Part shown: positions 20,007 to 30,034 of the stretch, piece after piece
Position numbering within the stretch: position 1 is the first letter of the stretch
Layout: each line of letters opens with the position of its first letter
Origin: Pseudolabrys sp.
GTDB lineage: Bacteria; Pseudomonadota; Alphaproteobacteria; Rhizobiales; Xanthobacteraceae
Assembly (NCBI GenBank): GCA_030651965.1
Contig: JAUSBQ010000106.1
Location: forward strand, 1 to 42,447
Reading direction: 5' to 3'
DNA: 42,447 nt
Made by a program: the position numbers and the translations under genes
The notes under the pieces: generated by a model
Seen by the model: the letters and a program-made list of their open reading frames with translations, nothing else
Told to the model about the DNA's origin: nothing
Databases searched by the model: none

Positions 20007-20981
20007 ATGACCGCCAGAACCAATTTCGACACCCTCGTCACCGTCTATGGCGGCTCCGGCTTCCTCGGCCGCCACGTCGTGCGGGCGCTGGCCAAGCGCG
20101 ACTACCGCATCCGCGTCGCGGTGCGGCGCCCCGATCTGGCCTTCCACCTGCAACCGCTCGGCCGCGTCGGCCAGATTCACGCGGTCCAGGCCAACTTGCG
20201 CGACGCCGCCTCGGTCGAAGCCGCCGCGCGCGGCGCCCATGTGCTGATCAACCTGGTCGGCCTGCTGAAAGAAAGCGGCCGCCAGCGTTTCGACTCGATC
20301 CATAGTTTCGGCGCCGAGCAGGTGGCGCTGGCCGCCAGCGCCCATGGTGCCCGCATGGTGCATGTTTCGGCCATCGGCGCTGACGAGCAGTCGCCGGCGG
20401 CTTACGCCCGCTCCAAGGCCGTCGCCGAACGGCTGGTGCTGGCGGCGCAGCCGCAGGCCGTCATCATGCGGCCGTCGATCCTGTTCGGGCCGGAAGACGA
20501 TTTCTTCAACCGCTTTGCGTCGTTGGCGCGGCTGTCGCCGGTGCTGCCGCTGATCGGCGGCGGCGCGACCCGTTTCCAGCCGGTCTTCGTCGGCGACGTC
20601 GCCCAGGCCATCGCCGAGGCGGCCGACGGCAAGTTGCGCGCCGGCACGACGTATGAACTCGGCGGCCCGGATGTGCGCACGTTCAAGGAACTGATGGCGT
20701 ACATCCTCGTCACCATCGAGCGCCGTCGCCTGCTGGTGCCGCTGCCGTTCTTCGCCGCCAAGTTCAAGGCGATGTTCCTGCAATTCGCCCCATCGCCACT
20801 GACGCTGACCCCCGGCCAGGTCGAGATGCTGCGCACCGACAATGTCGTGTCCGATGCGGCCAAGGCCGACAAGCGGACCTTTGCCGGCATCGGCATCGAA
20901 CCGGAGCCGATCGAAGCGATCGTGCCGTCTTATCTCTGGCGCTTCCGCAAGGCCGGCCAGTTCAGGAGCAGGATCGCCTGA
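20007..20981 (+). CDS. NAD(P)-binding protein, complex I NDUFA9-like / atypical SDR
   Basis: VTVYGGSGFLGRHVVRALAKRDYRIRVAVRRPDLAFHLQPLGRVGQIHAVQANLRDAASVEAAARGAHVLINLVGLLKESGRQRF; YARSKAVAERLV. Confidence 0.87.
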   Translation: MTARTNFDTLVTVYGGSGFLGRHVVRALAKRDYRIRVAVRRPDLAFHLQPLGRVGQIHAVQANLRDAASVEAAARGAHVLINLVGLLKESGRQRFDSIHSFGAEQVALAASAHGARMVHVSAIGADEQSPAAYARSKAVAERLVLAAQPQAVIMRPSILFGPEDDFFNRFASLARLSPVLPLIGGGATRFQPVFVGDVAQAIAEAADGKLRAGTTYELGGPDVRTFKELMAYILVTIERRRLLVPLPFFAAKFKAMFLQFAPSPLTLTPGQVEMLRTDNVVSDAAKADKRTFAGIGIEPEPIEAIVPSYLWRFRKAGQFRSRIA

Positions 20982-21052
20982 ACGCGCGGCCTTCAGCAAA
21001 GCCGGAAGCATATCCGGCAAGGTCATGCGTATAAAAAAGCACGGGAGAGCGC

Positions 21053-22216
21053 ATGCCGGTCATCACCAATGTCGAAGACCTCCGCCAGCTTGCCAAGCGC
21101 AAAGTCCCCAAGGCGATTTTCGAATATATCGACCACGGCTCCTACGATCAGCTGACCCTCAAGGCCAACCGCAACGACCTCGACGCGGTGCGGTTTCGCC
21201 AGCGCGTTTTGATCGACGCCGACAATCGTTCGCTCGCCACCACCATGCTCGGCGAAAAAGTCGCGATGCCGGTCGCGATCGCGCCAACCGGCTTGACCGG
21301 CCTGATGCATGGCGACGGCGAAATGCTGGCGGCAAAAGCGGCGGAAGCCGCCGGCATCCGTTTCACACTCTCGACCATGTCGATCTGTTCGATCGAGGAT
21401 ATCCGCTCGGTGACGAAAGCGCCGTTCTGGTTTCAGCTTTATGTCTTTAAAGACCGCGGCTTCAGCGAGTCCGTCATCGAGCGCGCCAAGGAAGCCGGCT
21501 GCAGCGCGCTGTTTCTGACCGTCGATCTGCCGATGCGCGGCCAGCGGCATTGCGACATCAAGAACGGCCTGTCGGTGCCGCCACGGCTGACCGCGCGCAA
21601 CGCCTTCGACATCATGACCAAGCCGCGCTGGCTGGCGAGCGTGCTGATGGGCCGGCGCAAATCGTTCGGCAATGTCGACGTCTATCTCAAGAACAAAGGC
21701 GGCATCTGGGCCGCCGGCCGCTGGGGCGGCGACAATTTCGACAAGTCATTGTCATGGGACGACGTGACATGGATCCGCAAATTGTGGCCCGGCAAACTGG
21801 TGATCAAGGGCATTCTCGATCCAGAGGACGCCAAGCGCGCCGCTGACATGGGCGCCGAGGCCATCGTCGTGTCGAACCATGGCGGCCGCCAGCTTGACGG
21901 CGTGCCCGGCACCATCACGGCGCTGCCGCGCATTGCCGACGCGGTGCGCGACCGCATGGAGGTGCTGTTCGACGGCGGCATACGTTCGGGCCTCGATGTG
22001 CTGAAGGCGTTGGCGCTCGGCGCGCATGGCTGCCTGATCGGCCGCGCCTATCTCTACGGTCTCGCCGCCATGGGCGAAGCCGGCGTCGCCAAGGCGCTCA
22101 GCCTGATCGCCGATGAATTGCGCATCGGCATGTCGCTGACCGGCGTGCGCGACGTCGCCGACGTCAGCCGCGATATTCTGTTCGACAATTACGACGACCC
22201 GCGCCGCAACGTCTGA
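21053..22216 (+). CDS. lldD: FMN-dependent alpha-hydroxy acid dehydrogenase (L-lactate dehydrogenase type)
   Basis: MPVITNVEDLRQLAKRKVPKAIFEYIDHGSYDQLTLKANR...VSNHGGRQLDGVPGTITALPRIADAV...LFDGGIRSGLDVLKALALGAHGCLIGRAYLYGLAAMGEAGV. Confidence 0.9.
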   Translation: MPVITNVEDLRQLAKRKVPKAIFEYIDHGSYDQLTLKANRNDLDAVRFRQRVLIDADNRSLATTMLGEKVAMPVAIAPTGLTGLMHGDGEMLAAKAAEAAGIRFTLSTMSICSIEDIRSVTKAPFWFQLYVFKDRGFSESVIERAKEAGCSALFLTVDLPMRGQRHCDIKNGLSVPPRLTARNAFDIMTKPRWLASVLMGRRKSFGNVDVYLKNKGGIWAAGRWGGDNFDKSLSWDDVTWIRKLWPGKLVIKGILDPEDAKRAADMGAEAIVVSNHGGRQLDGVPGTITALPRIADAVRDRMEVLFDGGIRSGLDVLKALALGAHGCLIGRAYLYGLAAMGEAGVAKALSLIADELRIGMSLTGVRDVADVSRDILFDNYDDPRRNV

Positions 22217-22220
22217 CGGC

Positions 22221-23063
22221 TTAAAAGAAGTAGAGCGCGAAAATACCGACGGTGCCGAGCAGAATGCGCCACCAGGCGAACAGCGCGAAGCTGTGACGCT
22301 GCACATAGCGCAGCAAGGCCTTGACCGCGATCGTGCCGAAGATGAATGCGAAAATAAAGCCAACCGCCACCGCCGCGACATGATCGGCGGTCAGTTCGGA
22401 ACGGCTCTTGTAAACTTCATACGCAAAGGCGCCGACCATGGTCGGCATCGCCAGCCAGAACGAGAATTCCGCCGCGGCGCGGCGGTCGGCGCCGAACAGC
22501 ATGGCCCCGACGATGGTCGCGCCCGAGCGCGACACGCCCGGAATCATGGCTAGACATTGCATGACGCCGATGCCGAAATACATCGGCAGGCTGAAGGCGG
22601 TGGCATCGTGATGCCGCGCCTTCAGGCTGAGGCGGTCGACCCACAGCAGAACGAAGCCGCCGAGGATCAGCATCACGCAGACGATGCGCACGTCGAACAG
22701 ATACGATTTGATGTAGCTGCCAGCCAGCGCGCCGATCACCGCCGCCGGCAGGAATGCCAGCAGGATTCCGATGACGAAACGCGCCGCCTGCCATTCGACG
22801 AACATGGTGCGCGCCAGCGTCCACAAGCGCCCGAAATAAATCGTCAGCAGCGCCATGATGGCGCCGAGCTGAATGAGAATGGCGAAGGACTTGCTGAAGG
22901 CATTGTCGCCCCAGCCGATCAAATGCTGCATCAGCAGCAGATGGCCGGTGGAAGACACCGGCAGAAATTCGGTCAGGCCCTCGACCATGCCGAGAACGGC
23001 CGCCTTGATTAGATCGCTATGGGTCGCAACCAGGTCGGTAACGGCCGCCGGCAGGAAGGACAT
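22221..23063 (-). CDS. uppP: undecaprenyl-diphosphate phosphatase
   Basis: MVEGLTEFLPVSSTGHLLLMQHLIGW...MIPGVSRSGATIVGAMLFGADRRAAAEFSFWLAMPTMVGAFAYE; start set at MSFLPAAVTDLVATHSD. Confidence 0.97.
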   Translation of the reverse strand: MSFLPAAVTDLVATHSDLIKAAVLGMVEGLTEFLPVSSTGHLLLMQHLIGWGDNAFSKSFAILIQLGAIMALLTIYFGRLWTLARTMFVEWQAARFVIGILLAFLPAAVIGALAGSYIKSYLFDVRIVCVMLILGGFVLLWVDRLSLKARHHDATAFSLPMYFGIGVMQCLAMIPGVSRSGATIVGAMLFGADRRAAAEFSFWLAMPTMVGAFAYEVYKSRSELTADHVAAVAVGFIFAFIFGTIAVKALLRYVQRHSFALFAWWRILLGTVGIFALYFF

Positions 23064-23248
23064 GGACAAAGCTCCGGGGGGATTTTCGAATCGTGCAGAC
23101 TTAAAGGTCCGGCATTCGGCTTTTCGCTTACCGCGCCGATCCAGGCAATGGGAAAACGGCCGCCCCAAGGCAATTTGCGCTACCGGATGTGGTTGTATAG
23201 TGCAGTCACCGATTCCTGATTTCCGCGTAACTCAATGTTCGGGCCTTC

Positions 23249-23941
23249 ATGCTGACGCTGCTGCAACATCCGCTCTGCCCGCTGTCGCGCTATGTGCGGC
23301 TGATGCTGAACGAATACGGCATCGAAGCGCGGCTGGTGGAGGAGCGCTTCTGGGAGCGGCGGGAAGACTTCCTGCGCATCAATCCGGCGGGCAGCATCCC
23401 GGTGCTGATCGCAGATGGCGAACCGCCGATTCCGGGCTCCGCCATCATCGCCGAATATATCCAGGAGACGCAGCCGGACGCGCCAAATGCCGGCTGGCTA
23501 ATGCCGGGCACGCCCGGCCAGCGGGTTGAAATCCGGCGGCTTTCGAGCTGGTTCAACGACAAGTTCCACAGCGAGGTCAGCGGACCCCTGGTCACCGAGC
23601 GGGTGTTCAAGCGCCATATGACGCTGGAGCAGGGCGGCGGGCCGCCCGACACCGGCCTGCTGCGCGCCGCGCGCCACAATATCCGCTATCATCTGGCCTA
23701 TATTGGCTGGCTGGTGCGCACGCGCGACTGGCTGGCCGGCGAGCGGCTCAGCCTGGCGGATTTGGCCGCGGCCGCGCATATCTCAGTCGTCGACTATCTG
23801 GGCGATGTACCGTGGACCGAAGACGAAGCCGCCAAGAACTGGTACGCGCGGGTCAAGTCGCGGCCGGCGTTTCGCCCGCTGCTGGCCGACACGCTGGCGG
23901 GGATTCCGCCGGCGAAGCATTACGCCGACCTGGATTTTTGA
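23249..23941 (+). CDS. glutathione S-transferase family protein
   Basis: [73 protein letters not shown]. Confidence 0.9.
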   Translation: MLTLLQHPLCPLSRYVRLMLNEYGIEARLVEERFWERREDFLRINPAGSIPVLIADGEPPIPGSAIIAEYIQETQPDAPNAGWLMPGTPGQRVEIRRLSSWFNDKFHSEVSGPLVTERVFKRHMTLEQGGGPPDTGLLRAARHNIRYHLAYIGWLVRTRDWLAGERLSLADLAAAAHISVVDYLGDVPWTEDEAAKNWYARVKSRPAFRPLLADTLAGIPPAKHYADLDF

Positions 23942-25053
23942 CAACTCCCGCTGACATCAAGACAGCGCTGATCGAGCAAGCGCAGGCGCGCGGCTTCGAC
24001 GCCGTCGGCGTGGCGCGGCCGGAAGCCGTGCCGGAAGCCAAAGCGCGGCTGGACCAGTTCATTGCCGACGGCGCGCATGGCGACATGCTGTGGCTGGAGA
24101 CCACCGCCGAACGGCGCGGCTCGCCGCTAACGCTGTGGCCCGACGTGCGCTCGGTGATCATGCTCGGCATGAATTACGGGCCCGACGAAGACCCGCTTAA
24201 GATTCTAGAGCAACGCACGCGCGCCGCGATCTCGGTCTATGCCAAAGGCGACGACTATCATGACCTGATCAAGGCGCGCTTGAAGGACATCGCGCGATGG
24301 CTGGTGGCCAATGCCGGTGGCGACGTCAAAGTATTCGTCGATACCGCGGCGGTGATGGAAAAGCCGCTGGCGGCAAAAGCCGGATTGGGCTGGCAGGGCA
24401 AGCACACCAATGTCGTGTCGCGCGACTTCGGCTCGTGGCTGTTTCTCGGCGCGATCTTCACCACGCTTGATTTGCCGGTCGATGACGCGGCCGCCGACAA
24501 TTGCGGCAGTTGCCACGCCTGTCTCGATGTCTGCCCGACCGCGGCGTTCCCCGCGCCCTATCGTCTCGATGCGCGGCGCTGCATTTCGTATCTGACCATC
24601 GAACACAAAGGCCCGCTGCCCCGCGACTTGCGGCCGCTGATGGGCAACCGCATTTACGGCTGCGACGACTGCCTCGCTGTCTGCCCGTGGAACAAATTCG
24701 CCGAACAGGGCCGCGAAGCCAAGCTCGCCGCGCGCGATGTGTTGCGCGCGCCGACGCTGGCCGAACTGTCGCGGCTCGACGACGCGCAGTTCCGCGCCTT
24801 GTTTTCAAAGACTTCGATTAAGCGCACCGGCCGGGATCGTTTCGTGCGCAACGTGCTCAATGCGATCGGCAATTCCGGCGATGTGACGTTGGCGCCGGAA
24901 GCCGAACGTCTGCTCAATGACACTTCGCCTCTGGTGCGCGGCGCGGCTGTGTGGGCGTTGTCGAGACTATTGCCGATTGAAGTACTCAAGACTTTGAATC
25001 GTGCCGATGACGATGCGGGCGTTCAGGAAGAATGGGCGTCGGCACTGTCGTAG
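23938..25053 (+). CDS. queG: epoxyqueuosine reductase, probable TTG start overlapping the GST stop
   Basis: [53 protein letters not shown]...[40 protein letters not shown]...[16 protein letters not shown] (two 4Fe-4S sites). Confidence 0.94.
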   Translation: MTTPADIKTALIEQAQARGFDAVGVARPEAVPEAKARLDQFIADGAHGDMLWLETTAERRGSPLTLWPDVRSVIMLGMNYGPDEDPLKILEQRTRAAISVYAKGDDYHDLIKARLKDIARWLVANAGGDVKVFVDTAAVMEKPLAAKAGLGWQGKHTNVVSRDFGSWLFLGAIFTTLDLPVDDAAADNCGSCHACLDVCPTAAFPAPYRLDARRCISYLTIEHKGPLPRDLRPLMGNRIYGCDDCLAVCPWNKFAEQGREAKLAARDVLRAPTLAELSRLDDAQFRALFSKTSIKRTGRDRFVRNVLNAIGNSGDVTLAPEAERLLNDTSPLVRGAAVWALSRLLPIEVLKTLNRADDDAGVQEEWASALS

Positions 25054-25087
25054 CCCGGATGAAGCGAAGCGAAATTCGGGCTACAAG

Positions 25088-25939
25088 CTAAAACTCCCCC
25101 ACTGCGCTCAACAGCCGCTCGATATCCTCCGGCCGCGACAGGCGATGATCGCCGTCCTTGATCAAGGTCAGCACCACATCGTCACGCGAAAAGCGCGACA
25201 CCAGTTCGACCGCGTGTCGCCACGGCACATCCGCGTCCTGCACGCCTTGCAGGATATGCACCGGACACCCCGGCTCGATCAGGTTGCCCATCATGAGATG
25301 GTTGCGGCCCTCTTCGATCAGTTGCCGAGTGATCGGATAGCCTTCGGGCGAATACTCAGACGGCCGCGTCCAGAAGCCCTTTTCCTCGATCTCGCGTTTG
25401 ACAGCGTCGGGAAACGTTTTCCACATCAGCTCTTCGGTGGAGTCGACCGCCGGCGCAATCAGCACCATGCCGGCCAAAGGCGCGATATTGGGCGCGAATT
25501 CTTTCAGTTCGCGCAATCGCGCCGCCAAGAGCAAAGCCAGCCAGCCGCCCATCGACGAGCCGACCAGCACCTGTGGTCCCTTGCAGAATTCTGTGTAAAC
25601 CGCGACGCTTTCCTCCAGCCAGCGGCCGATGGTGCCGTCCTTGAAATCGCCGCTTGAGGATCCGTGTCCGGAATAATCGAACCGGACACAGGCGCGGCCA
25701 TGTGTCCCGGCCCAGGCATCCAGCGCCAAAGCCTTGCTGCCGGCCATGTCGGACTTGAAGCCGCCGAGCCAGACCAGGCCCGGTCCTTGCCTACCGTCAC
25801 TATCCTTCCCCTTGCTCTCGCGCGCGCGCACGGCAATTGTCCGCGAAGGCGGCGGCGATTCGACAGTCAGGCTTGTCAGACGAGCTTCGCTCATGAGCGG
25901 TTCGGCCCTATCAGGATCAGGCAGCATTTCGATATTCAT
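25088..25939 (-). CDS. alpha/beta hydrolase
   Basis: PGLVWLGGFKSDMAGSKALALDAWAGTHGRACVRFDYSGHGSSSGDFKDGTIGRWLEESVAV...VLVGSSMGGWLALLLA (GSSMGG nucleophile elbow). Confidence 0.88.
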   Translation of the reverse strand: MNIEMLPDPDRAEPLMSEARLTSLTVESPPPSRTIAVRARESKGKDSDGRQGPGLVWLGGFKSDMAGSKALALDAWAGTHGRACVRFDYSGHGSSSGDFKDGTIGRWLEESVAVYTEFCKGPQVLVGSSMGGWLALLLAARLRELKEFAPNIAPLAGMVLIAPAVDSTEELMWKTFPDAVKREIEEKGFWTRPSEYSPEGYPITRQLIEEGRNHLMMGNLIEPGCPVHILQGVQDADVPWRHAVELVSRFSRDDVVLTLIKDGDHRLSRPEDIERLLSAVGEF

Positions 25940-25957
25940 TTCTCGCGCTATCGCGCC

Positions 25958-27184
25958 GTGCAACGCAAGTGGGGACCGCCGGTGGTGATCTCCGCCCGCC
26001 CCAGGACGCGCTCGCTCGCCGGCGCCACCATACTGCAACTGGTGCCGGCGCTGCGTGACGATCCGGCAGGCCATGCCGCGATCGATATCGCGATGACGTT
26101 GCTGCAATCCGGCGCCCGCGCCATCGTCGCCAGCGGCGATGGTCCGCTGGTCGGCGAGTTGCGCGCTTTCGGCGGCGAATGGCTGCCGATGATAACCGAC
26201 ACGATCAACCCGCTACGCATCGCACGCAATACGCGCCATTTGCAGAAACTCATCGCCGGCGAGCGCATCGACATCGTGCATGCGCAAAGCGCGGGGGCTG
26301 CCTGGAGCGCGATTACCGCCACTGACCGCATGCCGGTGTTTCTGGTGACGGCGTTTCCCGACCGCCTGGCGGGGGATTCATGGCCGAGGGTCATGTTTCA
26401 GCGCTCACTCGCCCGTGGCGACCGCGTCATCGCACCGTCGAGCTACATCTCGCGCGCCATGATCGAGCGCTACAAGATGCCGCCGGACCGCATCACCGTG
26501 ATCCCGCGCGCCGTCGACACCGCCCGCTTCAATCCCGCCGCCGTCAATGTCGAGCGTGTCGCCGCCCTGAGGCGCGCCTGGGGCTTGCTGCCGCAAATGC
26601 GCGTCGTGCTAGTGCCGGGGCGGATCGCACCGTGGAACGGGCAAATGAGCATGATCGACGCCGCCCGCCTGATGGTCGGCGGCGGCGACCGCAACATCGC
26701 CTTCGTCTTTGTCGGCGAAGACCGCGGCCAGGTGCGTTATCGCAGCGCACTGAAACGGCGCGCCCACGAGCACGGCATCGACACACTGATCCGTTTGGTC
26801 GGCCACCACGCCGACATGCCGACAGCGCTGGCCGCCGCCGACGTCGTTGTCATTCCGTCGATCGAGCCGCCTTTGTCGGGCCGGGCCGCCGCCGAAGCGC
26901 AAGCCTTGGGCCGGCCGGTGGTGACAACGTCGGTCGGCGCCTTGCCGGAGAATCTGTTGTGTCCACCGCGCATGCGCGATGAATTGCGCACCGGCTGGGT
27001 GGTCCGGCCGGGCAATGCCGGCGAACTGGCGCGCGCCACGATGGCGGCGCTCGCGTTGAATGTAACGGCGCACGAAGCCCTGGGCGCCCGCGCCCGCCAA
27101 TTCGCCGAGTTCATGTTTTCGCCGCAAAGCGTTGCTGAAGCCATTCGCGGGGTCTACACTTCGCTACTGGCCCGCGACACCTGA
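25958..27184 (+). CDS. glycosyltransferase family 4 (GT4-like), start uncertain
   Basis: ATILQLVPALRDDPAGHAAIDIAMTLLQSGARAIVASGDGPLVGELRAFGGEWLPM...RITVIPRAVDTARFNP...VLVPGRIAPWNGQ...VVIPSIEPPLSGRAAAEAQALGRPVVTTSVGALPE. GTG at 25958 is a guess. Confidence 0.85.
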   Translation: MQRKWGPPVVISARPRTRSLAGATILQLVPALRDDPAGHAAIDIAMTLLQSGARAIVASGDGPLVGELRAFGGEWLPMITDTINPLRIARNTRHLQKLIAGERIDIVHAQSAGAAWSAITATDRMPVFLVTAFPDRLAGDSWPRVMFQRSLARGDRVIAPSSYISRAMIERYKMPPDRITVIPRAVDTARFNPAAVNVERVAALRRAWGLLPQMRVVLVPGRIAPWNGQMSMIDAARLMVGGGDRNIAFVFVGEDRGQVRYRSALKRRAHEHGIDTLIRLVGHHADMPTALAAADVVVIPSIEPPLSGRAAAEAQALGRPVVTTSVGALPENLLCPPRMRDELRTGWVVRPGNAGELARATMAALALNVTAHEALGARARQFAEFMFSPQSVAEAIRGVYTSLLARDT

Positions 27185-27250
27185 TGCGCTGCTCCGCATC
27201 CCGCGACGATCCACTGAAATCCGCCATTGTTGGCCTGAGGCTGCGACGGT

Positions 27251-28534
27251 ATGTCGAATTTTTCCATACGCGAGCGGCCACCGGCGGCAATGAGAAGCGC
27301 CGCGCTTCTCAATGTCGTCGCCGGCACGGCGGTCGCGGCCGCGCCGCGTAACAATCCCATCACCGTGATGATCGTGGTGCCGACGCTCGATGTCGGCGCC
27401 GCCGAAATCGGCGCGGTCGAGTTGGTGCGCATTCTCCATGGCGCGGGCCATCGCGCCATCGTCGTGGCGCGCGCCGGACGGTTGCTTGCGGATGTCACCG
27501 CCGCCGGTGCTGAATTCGTGCCGCTCGATGTTGCCAGCAAGAACCCGCTGGTGATGCTGCGCAATGCAGCCGCCTTGATCAAACTCGCGCGCGAGCGCCA
27601 TTGCGACGTCATTCACGCCCTCGGCCGCGCCGGCGCCTGGAGCGCCTGCGCCGCGGCAAGGCTGCGCGGCATTCCCTTCATCACCAGCTGGTACAAGGGC
27701 TTTCGCGAACAGAATGTTCTCAAGCGCCTGTATAACGGCGTGATGGCGCGCGGCGACCGCGTCGTCGCCGGCTGCGACCAGCTCGCGCAACTGGTCAACG
27801 ATCGCTACGGCACGCCGTGGGAGAAGATCGCGGTCGTGCCATGCAGCATCGACTTCTGTCATTTCGATCCGGCGCAGGTCACACGCGAGCGCATCGCCGC
27901 GGTGCGGCGCAACTGGGGCGTCGAAGACGACACCAAGGTCATCCTGGTGACCGGCCGAATCCTGCGCCGCAAAGGCCATCACGTCGCGGTGCGCGCGATG
28001 CAGAGGCTGAAGGAATTCGGCCTGACCAATTTTCTCTGCGTCTTCGTCGGCGAGGATCGCGGCCACACCAATTACACCGGCGAGCTTTGGGACCTGGTGC
28101 TGGCGACCGGCACCATGGACGTCATCCGCATGGCGACGCCGGCGCGGGACATGCCGGCGGCCTATAGCGCGGCGGCGGCGGTGGTGTCGGCCGCCGTGCA
28201 GCCGGAAGGCGTGCAGCGCGCGATGCTGGAGGCGCAGGCGATGGCGCGGCCGGTGATCGTGTCCGATCTCGGCGCCGGTCCCGACGTGGTGCTGACCGCG
28301 CCGGCGGTGCCGGTGAACCGGGTTACCGGCTTGCGTTTTCCTGCCGGCGACGACCGGGCGCTGGCGGCGGCCCTGCTGCAGTTATTTTCCATGCCCGCCC
28401 CCGTGGTCGCCGCCATGGGCGGACGCGGTCGCGACTGGGTACTAGGCCATTTCGACGCAGCGATCGGCGCCGAGCAGATGCTGAGGCTCTACGGCGATGT
28501 CGTTGGGCGGCCGGAAGCCGCGAAATCGGCTTAA
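27251..28534 (+). CDS. glycosyltransferase family 4 (GT4-like), paralogue of the preceding gene
   Basis: ITVMIVVPTLDVGAAEIGAVELVRILHGAGHRAIVVARAGRLLADVTAAGAEFVPLDVASKNPLVMLRNAAALI...KIAVVPCSIDFCHFDPAQV...VTGRILRRKGHHVAVRAMQRL...MLEAQAMARPVIVSDLGAGPDVV. Confidence 0.87.
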   Translation: MSNFSIRERPPAAMRSAALLNVVAGTAVAAAPRNNPITVMIVVPTLDVGAAEIGAVELVRILHGAGHRAIVVARAGRLLADVTAAGAEFVPLDVASKNPLVMLRNAAALIKLARERHCDVIHALGRAGAWSACAAARLRGIPFITSWYKGFREQNVLKRLYNGVMARGDRVVAGCDQLAQLVNDRYGTPWEKIAVVPCSIDFCHFDPAQVTRERIAAVRRNWGVEDDTKVILVTGRILRRKGHHVAVRAMQRLKEFGLTNFLCVFVGEDRGHTNYTGELWDLVLATGTMDVIRMATPARDMPAAYSAAAAVVSAAVQPEGVQRAMLEAQAMARPVIVSDLGAGPDVVLTAPAVPVNRVTGLRFPAGDDRALAAALLQLFSMPAPVVAAMGGRGRDWVLGHFDAAIGAEQMLRLYGDVVGRPEAAKSA

Positions 28535-28755
28535 ATGCGCGCGAATTGACGGTTCAGCGCCGATTGGGACGGGGGCAGGGGCTGAGTTTACGTGGAACCG
28601 CGTTGACTTATCAGCCGTTTGTACCGATCTTTGTGCATAGGGAGTGCGGTCCTCCGCCCAAGAAAATCCCTATCCGCTCATCACCGTTTTTCGGCACTGA
28701 TCGACGCAAAGTGTTATAAGATGACCTGTCGCAACAGCTTGAGGAGAGACTAGCC

Positions 28756-29295
28756 ATTCGTCGTCCGTCAAAGTCCGCGCTGCCCGCCGCCAAGGACGGC
28801 CCGCGCATCAACGAGGAGATCCGCTCCCGAGAGGTTCAGCTGATCGATACTACCGGCGACAACAAGGGTGTCGTCGCAACCGATGTGGCCATCGGCATGG
28901 CCCAGGCCGCCGGGCTTGATCTCGTCGAGATCGCCCCTAATTCGGTTCCGCCAGTCGCCAAGATCCTGGATTACGGTAAGTACAAATTCCAGGCTCAGAA
29001 GAAGGCGGCGGAAGCCCGCAAGAAACAGAAAGTCGTCGAGATCAAGGAGATCAAGCTCCGGCCGATGATCGACGATCACGACTACCAGGTGAAGATGCGC
29101 TCAATGGAGCGCTTCTTCGAGGAAGGCGACAAGGTCAAGATCACCTTGCGCTTCCGGGGCCGCGAAATGGCCCACCAGGAACTCGGCTACAAGCTGCTCC
29201 AGCGCGTCAAGGATGACACCGACAAGATCTCGAAGGTCGAATCCGAACCGCGTTTCGAAGGCCGCCAGATGGTCATGCTGCTGGCGCCGCGCTGA
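28756..29295 (+). CDS. infC: translation initiation factor IF-3, probable AUU start
   Basis: (I/M)[118 protein letters not shown] 9 nt before ATT. ORF track starts internally at 28885. Confidence 0.93.
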   Translation: MRRPSKSALPAAKDGPRINEEIRSREVQLIDTTGDNKGVVATDVAIGMAQAAGLDLVEIAPNSVPPVAKILDYGKYKFQAQKKAAEARKKQKVVEIKEIKLRPMIDDHDYQVKMRSMERFFEEGDKVKITLRFRGREMAHQELGYKLLQRVKDDTDKISKVESEPRFEGRQMVMLLAPR

Positions 29296-29357
29296 GCATT
29301 TCGGCCAAATTCGTCAATCGCCTGCCCGCGCGCCGGTAACCCCGGCGCGCGTTGCGT

Positions 29358-29735
29358 TCAGCGTCGTTCGGCTTCCCAGCGGCCGGTGCATTCGCCAGCG
29401 CCGCCGACCCCGCGCCAGGTACCGGTGCCGCTGGTAGCCGACAGGCGGCCGGTGCCATTGGCGCCCTGCTCGCCGAGACGGATATTGACCTTCACCGCGC
29501 CGTTCGGCGCGACCGTGCCGTTGAAACTGACCGCCGTGTCGCCGTGGTAGCGAACCTGCCCGCCAGCCACGCCGACGTTGTAGCGGAACGCCTTGTCGCA
29601 GGCTCCCTTCTCCGTGATCACCAGCACCGACCAATTGCCGTCATGGGCAGCCGCCGCGAACCCCGGGGAGGCCGGGGCCAGGAAAAGCGGGCCGAGGGTC
29701 AGAACAGCGGCCGCCAGGGTGGAAATTCGCAGCAC
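29358..29735 (-). CDS. small putative secreted protein
   Basis: MLRISTLAAAVLTLGPLFLAPASPGFAAAAHDGNWSVLVITEKGACDKAFRYNVGVAGGQVRYHGDTAVSFNGTVAPNGAVKVNIRLGEQGANGTGRLSATSGTGTWRG; signal peptide. Confidence 0.75.
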   Translation of the reverse strand: MLRISTLAAAVLTLGPLFLAPASPGFAAAAHDGNWSVLVITEKGACDKAFRYNVGVAGGQVRYHGDTAVSFNGTVAPNGAVKVNIRLGEQGANGTGRLSATSGTGTWRGVGGAGECTGRWEAERR

Positions 29736-29957
29736 GGAAGGACTCCTTGTCGGTGATTGATTTCTGTTTAGCAGCCGGAAGCCTTGTTTTGTCGCCGATT
29801 CCGCCGAATTTAGGCCCCGGGCCGGATTTCGCGGTTAACGCCCCGAGACGGGATTGGGTTGCAAGCTTTAGCCACCTCTGGCATAAGCCGCGCTCTCGCC
29901 GACCGGCCGTTAGGGCTGCCGTGGCGGCGATACCCGCTCAATTCCGAGCACCCGTTC

Positions 29958-30028
29958 CATGACCCTCGGTCATGAACGCATCCCGGCCGCGCGGGGCACA
30001 TTGCCCCGCATATCTGGCCGACCTGGAG
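29958..30028 (+). promoter_or_regulatory. structured rpmI leader (candidate ribosomal-protein autoregulatory element)
   Basis: CATGACC-ctc-GGTCATG (29958-29974) and GCGGGGCA-cat-TGCCCCGC (29991-30009) flanked by GGCC..GGCC, then GGAG and ATG at 30035. Confidence 0.4.
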
Positions 30029-30034
30029 AGCAAA

